A stretch of 64,000 nt of DNA, taken from Grammothele lineata. Its lineage: Eukaryota; Basidiomycota; Agaricomycetes; Polyporales; Polyporaceae. Shown here piece by piece: positions 56,361 to 64,000 of the stretch; position 1 is the first letter of the stretch, and each line of letters starts with the position of its first letter. The stretch spans positions 682,001 through 746,000 of the forward strand of contig NDFF03000320.1 of the NCBI GenBank assembly GCA_002150815.3, in the 5' to 3' direction. Below the pieces are notes generated by a model. The model did not search any database. It saw nothing but the letters and a program-made list of their open reading frames with translations, and was not told the DNA's origin. Made by a program: the position numbers and the translations under genes.

Positions 56361-56892
56361 CCCGCCCATCCCCCCGCGCCTAGTGGGCTCCCCCCTCCTC
56401 GAGAAGCTCACCCTCCCGGACCCGGACGGGCTCACCCCCAAGATTCAGAAGCAGCTGTGGTTCGACGGAGACGAGTTCGGCACGCGGATAAGTTCTCAGT
56501 CCCACACCCCGTCCTCCTCTTCCTCCTCGGGCTCCACCCCATCCACACCCAACACTCCCCGCCGCAGCCACCGCCGCACCTCCTCGATCGCCGTGCCGCA
56601 CTCGCGTTCGCGCTCGCGTTCCCCGCCGCCTCCGCGCCTGCTCACCGTCTCTGTCCCGCCCGTCCCGCCAATCCCTTCCTCCGCGTTCGACAGCCCGGGT
56701 GCGAAACGCCCCGTCCTGCGCACCCCGCCGCCCACACCGCGCTCGCGCCCGCTCATCGTCATCCCCGACCTCGCCGGCGGCTCCCCCTCAGCCGACGGCG
56801 CGTCCCGCAGGGCAGCGCGCCGCGCCTCGCGCAGCTACCCGGCCGCGAGCCCGCGGCGGCGCTCTATCGTGTACGGCTGCGAGTCTCACTGA
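56236..56892 (+). CDS. Small Ser/Pro/Arg-rich protein of unknown function
   Basis: Single exon, 218 residues, not recognised. The sequence starts MSLAPPRVPSPQ. It has two modest ordered segments: LVGSPLLEKLTLPDPDGLTP, which looks like a short helix, and the stretch PKIQKQLWFDGDEFGTRIS. Between and after them are Ser, Pro and Arg runs (SRSRSRSPPPP, RTPPPTPRSRPLIVIPD). A TATA box and an upstream ORF lie 5'. A further exon after 56892 is possible, since the next 110 bases stay open in another frame, but I could not find a splice with good support. Confidence 0.6.
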   Translation: MSLAPPRVPSPQLVPNPLPSPPPMPRRVSSRSRLHFPSTLNDPPIPPRLVGSPLLEKLTLPDPDGLTPKIQKQLWFDGDEFGTRISSQSHTPSSSSSSGSTPSTPNTPRRSHRRTSSIAVPHSRSRSRSPPPPRLLTVSVPPVPPIPSSAFDSPGAKRPVLRTPPPTPRSRPLIVIPDLAGGSPSADGASRRAARRASRSYPAASPRRRSIVYGCESH

Positions 56893-59800
56893 CGCGCGCG
56901 CTTCCCGCAACAAGAGCGCGCAGGCGCAGGCGCGCCGCGAGGCAATCGCGCGCGTCGCGGCATGCAATCATGACATGACAATATTCCACGGACTGTCGTG
57001 ATTGGTGGTCAGGGTCGAATCGGGAGCGCCGGCAGCGCGGAGGGTGGGCGCGTGCGTCCCGGCTGGGTCGGAGTCCCGTCGCTGGCAGCTGGTCGCGCTA
57101 GCGGCTGGACGAACGGCCTCTTGTCACTCCACTGTCCGGCGCATTGCAAACGCCTGGTCTGCGCGCGCGCGACTGCGCTGTTCCGTGGCCGCGGTCGCAC
57201 CCGCCCGATGTTACCTGGCGATGCGCCGTCGCGCCTCGCAACATTGCCAACCCCGGACTTCCCAACCAACCTCCCACTGCCGCCCGCATGCCAGTACATG
57301 CATGTTTTCAACGCGCCCGCCTGCCGCCGGCTGTCTGGATCTCGTTTATTTCCATCAGGGGCACTTGACTCGTCACCTTCGTATCTGGGCCGGCATGTCG
57401 CCACATTCAGGCGACACGTCAAAAGTTCTGCGACCATCATCACCATTCTTCCCCCCCTTTACACACTTTCATTTATTCTTCATCTTTTCACGACCATCGT
57501 CGCAGTTGCAATCACACCACAACGCTCGTTCGCCGTCCATTTGCATCCTACTGTATAGATTCGACCCACCATTCGTCTGCTTCGCTGTTCATAGTCTGTT
57601 GCACTCCTTCGCACTACGCCACTCGCTTATCCTAAACTGTAATAATCCCTATCGCTACTCGCTCCCCAATACTCCTCACCTCCTAGGGTAGATATATCCG
57701 TGCGCCGCACCCCGACGTGCTCTAATACTTTACGGGCATATCTGCCGGTGTATGCGTATCCCGTGTCTCTTGTTGCATCCGTGTAGGCTAGCTGTATAAT
57801 CCAGTTGTCTCGCGTTGGGTGAAGTCGCCCCTTCTTCGTATTCTCTCGTGCACGTCCGATACTGCGAAACCGCCTTGCAACTGAAGTATGGGTGTTCGTC
57901 GTGAGTCTGTCAAGCGAGCTATCGTTCCACCCGATCGCGGGTCGATGGCTGTGCCGCAACCGTCGATGGTTTGTCACGCCACCGGGCCTCATCGATCATC
58001 TCCCAAGCTTACGCGCCTGTCAGTCTAGCTCGAGGCTATATGCACGCATACTTCTCGGTGCGGGCTCGCAGCGTGCAGGGATCGACTACGCGCCTGGGAG
58101 AGCTTGCCACCCTCCATCAAGCCACAATATCATTATTGTGCATGCGAGAAACCAACAGTCGCGATTTGCGCGCCTCGGCGCAAGTGCACGATCGCGACAT
58201 GTGTGCATGGTCACATATACGAGAACTGGAAGCGTATCACGCACATCGCGCCGCGAGTCTCGCCGAGGCGGGCATCGAGTGCTGATGCGCCCTGCGGCGG
58301 CCCCACACCCCACCGACGGGCGTGGGGGCGGCGCGAGGCTATCACGACACGCTCTGATCCGCCCCGATGTGAGGTCGGACGTCTTGGTGAGCATCGCGGT
58401 GACGTCAGGACCGACGTACCCCACTTCGTTCAGTACAGTGTGCTTCTGGCGGCGTGCTAGCTAGTTGACCCATGGGAAGCGTATGTGCGAGCAGCGCGGA
58501 CGCTGCGCAATGCCAGCGCATCGACGTGACGGGCTTCGGCCTAGCGTCGCAAGTTGCGATAGACGACCGCCAGGAGGCGTGGTGGGCGGCGGGGCGTCAC
58601 AGAGTGCTGCCTGCGGATCCATTGTGTTCGCAGGGCCGACAGAGATCGCCGCGGCGGTTGTTTGACCGAAGGGGCGTCCGAGATTATTACTAGCCGACGC
58701 CGACGCGACGTCCGTGGCGGCCGGACGCGCCGCCTGCGCTCGAGCTCGAAGCCGCGCGCGCAGGCTCGCGTATGTACAGGTGCCCACCTCTGACCACAGC
58801 GTTGTGTGTCGGGCGTGGGCGTGTGCATCGCATTGGGGACCCGGGACGCGAGCCAACATTGTCTCAATAATGCAGCAGCCGAGTACAGAAGTGAAGGACG
58901 ACGTTTTGGACACATGAGACACAACAAGTGCTCACCACTCAGGATCTGACCTCCTGCTCGACCTCCGAGGTGGGCTGTTACCCGTTACTGACAGGCATTG
59001 GCTAGGGCTTGTCGCTTCGCCGAGTGAGACGGTCGTCAGGCTCGGGACAAAAGAGGCCCTGGCGCGCTGACTGCTGACACTTCTGCGTTTGCAACGACCG
59101 GAGACAAACCGGGCGCACAGGGTCTGGCGCCGACCAGCTGGTATGTCACGCCGTAGCCGGATGAAACTGCTTGACGGACTTGAAAACCTGAACGCGACCC
59201 TGCGAATTTAGAGGGTATGAGCGCCTCCACATACGACCGCCACGGATCCATCGGTGTTGTAGCGTGTAGGGACCAAGACTCGCAACCCTCAGCGCGGCCG
59301 ATCGTACGCCGTGAACCCGTGCGGGGACTTGTCTCCAGACCCGCCGCGGTCGGCCCAGCCAACACAGTTAATGTCTCCCAATCTTAGCAAACGAGTAAGT
59401 TAATTATACTCGTGCGACCCACTCTCGGATTTGGCCACCCCAAAATGCTGAGGACGCTGGACCATCTAGCCTGATTGTTGCACGAATTTGGGCTATGTTT
59501 GTGTGATGGTACTAAAATGGGCTAGAGGCGGGGAGCGAGTCCACGGTGGATCCGTTAGGACAGTTTTCCGCAATTTTGTGGTGTTCGCGTCGACTTGCGG
59601 AATTATGAAGTATCCATAAGGAGCTATTCTCAGTAAGTAGCAGGGCTTTGATAATAAGATTATAGAGTGCTCACAGTCTATCATTCGCCGCCTGCTCGAC
59701 AATATGGTAAGACGCCTATGCCGTCCACACAATCAGGGTGCGAATGTTGTTTGTGGTAGTACACAGGCTAGTCCTGGTGTAGAAACTGTGCCGTCAGCGA

Positions 59801-60603
59801 GCTGCGTCAAGAGCGACGACGCTGACACACCAAACACGAGAAGCACACTGCGGACCCTCCGTCCAACTCCGCGACATTGCATGGCGAATGGCGAAGGCTG
59901 GTGCAGCCCATCGGTTTGCATCCTGGGGCCTGAGCGCGAGCTTTCGGAGTCCGGAATAGGAGCCTGCTCGTGCCGGAAAGTGAGGACAGAGGATTGGGAA
60001 TATGGTCACTGATCACTACTTTGACACTCGCAATGTCCTGCTGAGGTAATTGGAAAGTGTTAAACATGGCGTCTTCACACTGATGTGGATACCTTGTAAG
60101 AATGAGTGAGATGCACATACAACGGCACAGCGAACATCGCTACAAAGTGATTAGCATAGGGAGACATGAATCACTAGCCCACTATGAGATAACCAGTCCT
60201 GTCCGGAAAACGCTAGGGATACAAGACCAGGCCGAACATTAGCTGTAGCATTTCGGTAAACAAGAAAGAAGGCAATGACGAGAGGGATACGATAAGAATG
60301 TCAGCTCTATGCCACGTGTCCTAGCATGCATCGTGGTTATAACCTACAATCCATTTGGAAGCGAAGACTAGGTTAGCGATACGGTGCGAGAAAGAGGTGT
60401 CATAGATACAAAGACCCGAATACGATTCCGCAGAAAGTATTACGAGGATAGATCGCGAACATAGTATGAATACAACTGTAGCCAGACATAAGGATAAGCA
60501 AAACGTTCCACTCCGCGAGTTAAGTCCGTACCTTATCTACTAGAGAATACCGGCATACATTTGTCGTATGCTCGCCGTCTGCCATATGGGTCGAGTCCAT
60601 CCA
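56893..60603. other. 3.7-kb spacer without a supportable gene
   Basis: From 57400 to 57690 the strand is C/T-rich in a way that resembles 3' UTRs of plus-strand genes here, perhaps the end of the upstream transcript. From about 59600 to 60540 the sequence is notably more AT-rich than the genes on either side. No coding exon on either strand has splice-consistent neighbours. Non-coding RNA or decayed repeat sequence is possible. Confidence 0.5.
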
Positions 60604-61893
60604 TTACAGTCCCATGCGTTCCGCCAATGTTCGGTCACCGTAGATATCAATGTTATTCGGATTGTTGGCCCCGTTCGCGTTACGACCTCCGCGTCGCCTG
60701 TTCCGCCGCGATGACCGCTCACGATCGCGGTCGCGGTCGCGGTCACGGTCCCTGTCGCGGTCCCGCTCTCGATTACGGGGCCGGTCCCCGTCTTTGTCCT
60801 TGCTATTATCCTTGTCCTTTGCTTTATCCTTGTCCCGGGCGCGGTCACGCTCCCGGTCCGTGTCGCGGTCCCTATCCCGGTGGGGCGGTCGGTCACGCTC
60901 GCGCACAGGCGAGCGCGGACGCGACGTCCGGCTATCGTCGTCGACGTCCATGCCGCCGCCCCTTTCCCCGTTTCCCTCGCCGGTCTTGCGGTCGCCCCAC
61001 GCCCGGTTGTCGTTCGCGTTCCTTTTTCGATCGCCGGAAGCGCGCGAATCGCGTGAGCGGCCGCGGGGCAGGGTCGCGTTTGCCGCGGAAAGATGAGGTT
61101 TAGGCGGTATGGGCAGAGAGACGTTGGAGGCAGTGGGGGATATCTGAGACTCGGATATGCGCTGCTTTTTGTGCGCACGAGGCCCGGTCGGAGGGAGCTT
61201 CCCAGACCCGTTCGACAGGTGTGAGGGCGGTTGGTGGGCCCGAGGCGCCGGTGACGGCTGGTGATGTATTTGGCGCCCATGTGCTTGGAGGAGCGCCTCT
61301 TGGGACCTCTCTAACTCGGTACTAAGAAGGCGTTAGGTTTGCGGGGATGGGATGCAGCGACGAGGACATACGAGAGAGAAGCTATGACTTGGTGTGACTC
61401 TGTGGCGACCCAGGTCGTTGAATGGGTAAAAAGTGGTTCGGCGAGCGCAGCACACGCACCTCTCAACGCTCCTTCCAGTTTCTGGACGACTCGTCTTAGA
61501 GCACGCACGTCCTCCTTCAGCCTCCCCGTTTCTCCAATCCTAAGGAGCTCGTATAGCTCGTCATTCTCTTCTTGGAGTATCTTCGTCCTCTGAACGAGGG
61601 CGGTAGTCACGGAACCTGAGCCTGGTGTCGCCACATTGGAACGTTGATTGAGGTGGGGAAGGAGCAAGGACATCAACGCCGGAGGAATCGTCATTGGTTC
61701 GGTAGACGAGGGTGGAGGCTGACTGGCAAGGAATTGGCGAAGGTGCGTGACCTCATCCTGGTACGCGTCGAGGAGTGAGCGGACCGTCATATCGGGAACG
61801 AGTCGCGATACGTACTGTGAGCTCTGTGACCTGCGCGTCACGCTGGCGCAGGAGCGTTTCGAGCTCCAGCTCTCGTCGTGTGGGGATGTTCAT
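60604..61893 (-). CDS. Coiled-coil protein resembling WTAP/Mum2 (m6A writer subunit)
   Basis: Exons 61893-61816, 61757-61460, 61399-61372, 61321-60604 give 373 residues. The ATG at 61893 starts MNIPTRRELELETLLRQRD. The coiled-coil shows VTHLRQFL, then RTKILQEENDELYELLRIGE, LKEDVRALRRVVQKLEGAL, ESHQVIASLS and TELERSQEALLQ. The block of QEEN.EL...L..G, L......L and then SLSTELE has the same order as in human WTAP, the scaffold of the METTL3/14 methyltransferase complex, and in yeast Mum2. The C-terminus is a mixed-charge Lys/Arg/Asp repeat (KDKAKDKDNSKDKDGDRPRN) and ends in AERMGL. Exon 3 is 28 nt. Orthology is inferred from pattern, not alignment. Confidence 0.65.
60710..60910 (-). repeat. RD/KD codon repeat in WTAP-like gene
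   Basis: Degenerate repeats of CGGTCG/CGGTCC on the plus strand encode an alternating Arg/Asp and Lys/Asp tail on the minus strand. It is coding and in frame. Confidence 0.8.
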
Positions 61894-63186
61894 GGTGACA
61901 GTTGAGGCGGTCGGCGTATCGACCGTCTCGGAGAGGTGGGGGAAGGAAGCAGTGGGTGCGCTCCGCCTCGAACCGCCCCCGAATATTCCCACGTAGCGTT
62001 GGCGTTGAGCGCGTCAAGCAGAAAGCCGAGTACCTGATCTCGGACAGTGGCACAGAGCCATCCCTCCTCAAAGATACCTCGAAACTTGATTTCATTCATT
62101 TTCTTCCAATATTATCACTGCCAGAACTGTCGGAGAATTCTCGGGTGAGTCCGATAGAGGGGTACACGCAGAGTGCACATGCCGGTGAGGTCGATGAATG
62201 CAGACTTGAAGCCGGCGTCTAAAGATGACGACTTCAATTCACATTGCACAAGCCGCAGAAACGAGTGTGGGCTTCTGGCTGCATTCAAGGGGTGTGAGAA
62301 AAAAGGCGACGTTCGGCTAGAAACCAAGATGCCTGCAATCCGAAGATATCCATGCCAATAATCATGCCGCCCAACTCGGAAATCTGACTAGTTTGCACTG
62401 ACGGTTTCCCGGCCGGATGGTCAGTTCGAAACAACCTTCCGCTACAACGCCCCTGAAGATTCCGCTACCAGGATAGAAGGTTGTGGGGAACGTCCGGAAG
62501 GTTCGTGTCATTGTCGGACTCTGCCTAAACTGACCCCTGCGGAGACGCTACTTGAGGTAGAAGTGGACATCCTTGCATGGAAGATAAGGACACAGTGGCC
62601 TCCTGAGCAATGTATGAGGTGCAAGACAAGAATTGTGTGAGCTGGGGTTAGCTGACGGTCCGAATCGCATTTCTTACATCCGGTCTGAGGTTTGTCAAGT
62701 CTTTGGTGACTCGAGGGACATAATGATTCCACGGAACACTTAGAAATACCAGCACACTGTTTGGAGTCAGGATAAAGTATGTAGCATCTTGTTGCCCGGT
62801 GTGGTCAATGCGGATGAAACCAACGCATAGAGGAGATACATAATGGTGGAAAGGGCTCATATCCGATAGCTGGTAGTACATACATACTTACCCGTCGGGA
62901 GACGCCAAGCTGAGCATGTGAAGAGCGGCACAGCCACTAGTCCCTAGATCAACAGCCAGACGCCCGTCCGGATGTTGTGATGTTGCGCGACTTGTTGTCC
63001 TCCATTCCTCCTCCGAGTCCGTTCACCTCCCAATCACTAGGATCAACGCTTCCACGGGTGTGGATCTGGTGTCGGACCAGCCTTCGCGGCTGTGCCAAAT
63101 TGCGTATGGACTGCTCTTCTGCGAAGACGGTCAGCTGGGCCCGTTCCTTGAGGAGCATCGGCTTCGTGGGCGGGCTATGTCGCAAA

Positions 63187-63233
63187 TCTCCGCAGAGCCT
63201 TATAAGCGCTTATAAGGGTCATGGCTGCGGAGA
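63187..63233. repeat. 47-bp inverted repeat with perfect 18-bp palindrome CTTATAAG-CG-CTTATAAG
   Basis: The core (63199-63216) is a perfect 18-bp palindrome. Outside it, TCTCCGCAGAGCC (63187-63199) pairs with GGCTGCGGAGA (63223-63233), allowing one gap. Two more copies of the 8-mer (CTTATAAC at 63236 and CTTATAAG at 63288) follow within 80 bases. Confidence 0.75.
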
Positions 63234-63380
63234 CGCTTATAACTAAACAGTCGGCTTCCCAGGGCGCTCGTAAGGCTGACGACCGTGCTTATAAGGACCC
63301 GGTTCCCGGGGTCCTGCGGTTGAGCGGCAATTGGAAAATCTGATCCGGGCACTTCTTTGGCGCCCTTTAGGTATATACTT

Positions 63381-63830
63381 TGCTTACAGCTTTTACTTAC
63401 TACTTGTACTAGAGGTCCCTTCGCTGTTATTTACCGCATCGCACTAGTCCACTTACAATTTTCGTTCTTATCGGTCTGATGCTGAGAAGCGCTTACTGAG
63501 GGCACACAATGGACACCATGGGATTCGAACTGGCGTACAAGTACATACATTACAATCGGAGGTGACTACCAAAACCACTACACGATACGAGCCTTAGGAA
63601 CATAGGAACTTAAATCATTATCTCAGCATCTTTGGGCGCGGACTTCGTACTTCGTATTAATTCTTCCCAGAGCCGCCCCGGACCATCATAATCCTGCTAC
63701 ATAGCCTCGGAGGGGCTGCGCCGTACTCACCCATATAAGCTGCTTGGCCATGAGAGCCCCATCGCTTCATGGTGCTAGTTCCGAGTTTCGAGTGACGTTA
63801 TGTAGAACGCAGTAAGTAAGCTGTAAGCAA
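63381..63830. repeat. Imperfect ~22-bp inverted repeats flanking a tRNA-like sequence
   Basis: The left arm (63381-63403, beginning TGCTTACAGC and ending TTACTTACTAC) and the right arm (63809-63830, beginning GCAGTAAGTA and ending CTGTAAGCAA) are reverse complements except for one mismatch and a 2-base gap. They enclose about 400 bases with a tRNA-like motif pair. The layout fits a short non-autonomous element, such as a MITE or SINE. Confidence 0.5.
63511..63593 (-). repeat. Degenerate tRNA-like sequence (A-box/B-box), possible SINE head or primer-binding site
   Basis: On the minus strand a D-arm-like CGTGTAGTGGTTTTGGTAGT is followed by CACC and, 40 bases later, by GTTCGAATCC (B-box, 63521-63530). 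The T-stem and acceptor do not pair, so it is not a working tRNA. Alternatively, read on the plus strand, TGGACACCATGGGATTCGAA looks like a retroelement primer-binding site, because it would base-pair with a tRNA 3' end. Confidence 0.4.
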
Positions 63831-64000
63831 TAGTGAAACAAGCATGCAGCGGGCGCATTACTCAGTATGTGGGCTTACTTATAGTCTCCCCCGGGCTGAC
63901 TCTCAAAGCTATAGTTAGTGTGGATGCGTAGCGATGTCTATCTACTTAACCTGACGTACATCCGACGCTTTCTGCAGATCGATATGACCATAATACACCA

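Larger units (their letters stand above)
61894..64000. other. Right-end gene-poor region with repeats and tRNA-like sequence
   Basis: 2.1 kb without a supportable ORF. The first 200 bases should be the promoter of the WTAP-like gene. From 63187 the sequence shows palindromes, an inverted repeat and a tRNA-like box pair. The AT content rises relative to the genes. A non-autonomous mobile element or its remnants are the likeliest content. Confidence 0.5.

Noticed and set aside
63511..63593. Functional tRNA on the minus strand
   Set aside because: The B-box and a D-arm-like stretch are there, but the T-stem and acceptor ends do not pair and the anticodon arm is not formed.
1..64000. CRISPR arrays, prophage, bacterial operons
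   Set aside because: No regularly spaced repeats; the gene structure is eukaryotic throughout.
1..64000. Secondary-metabolite or mating-type cluster
   Set aside because: No PKS, NRPS, terpene cyclase, P450, homeodomain or pheromone-receptor gene is visible.

Overview
The window reads as nuclear DNA of a filamentous basidiomycete, most likely an agaricomycete of the polypore type. The genes are intron-dense with mostly 48-80 nt introns, intron ends are GT..AG, the base composition is GC-rich, and many promoters are divergent. The protein set includes SCH9, STRIPAK FAR11, NPC1, a GH18 chitinase and a GPH-type sugar transporter. The exon structures given here were read by eye from splice signals, reading phase and family similarity. 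No transcript data or database search was used. The species assignment is an inference.

Layout, left to right. 1-2854 (-): AGC kinase SCH9, C-terminus cut by the window edge. 3179-3854 (-): small Tim17-like membrane protein. 4845-6057 (+): forkhead factor. 6476-7343 (+): Mediator subunit MED18. 7499-9002 (-): box C/D snoRNP assembly factor BCD1. 9363-10440 (-): Fe-S assembly factor DRE2. 10811-12039 (-): mitochondrial Cyc2-like flavin reductase. 12296-14485 (+): C2H2 zinc-finger factor. 14783-15632 (-): acidic protein of unknown function. 15997-20497 (+): NPC1 sterol transporter. 20621-21552 (-): RNPS1-like SR protein. 21834-23645 (+): DPH1. 23934-28201 (-): FAR11/STRIP, 18 exons. 29049-31480 (+): cyclin-box protein. 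34857-37095 (-): ankyrin protein resembling AVO2 of TORC2. 37448-38159 (+): STEEP1 homologue. 39013-41543 (+): sucrose/alpha-glucoside transporter. 42165-44334 (-): DPH6 with RidA-like tail. 44581-48376 (+): ubiquitin-activating enzyme UBA1. 48854-51308 (-): Q-rich Myb/Rap1-like protein. 51790-54517 (-): GH18 chitinase. 56236-56892 (+): Ser/Pro-rich small protein. 60604-61893 (-): WTAP/Mum2-like coiled-coil protein. Long spacers without convincing genes lie at 31.5-34.9, 54.5-56.2, 56.9-60.6 and 61.9-64.0 kb. The last one carries palindromes, an inverted repeat and a degenerate tRNA-like sequence.

This is a euchromatic housekeeping block, not a biosynthetic or defence cluster. Some functional links are visible. 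DPH1 and DPH6 catalyse the first and last steps of diphthamide synthesis. SCH9 and the AVO2-like protein belong to TORC1 and TORC2 signalling. MED18, RNPS1, BCD1 and the WTAP-like protein act in RNA synthesis and processing. Many neighbours are divergent and share short promoters: Cyc2-like/C2H2, RNPS1/DPH1, FAR11/cyclin, AVO2/STEEP1 and DPH6/UBA1. The RNPS1/DPH1 promoter has a perfect 16-bp palindrome with an E-box core. The DPH6/UBA1 promoter has tandem CCAAT boxes next to a Z-DNA-prone tract.

I found no convincing new multi-gene system. The most unusual structures are the repeat-rich right end (63.19-63.83 kb), several very short exons (20-28 nt), two apparent GC-AG introns, two introns that keep the frame open if retained, and the WTAP-like and Rap1-like proteins, whose assignments deserve testing.
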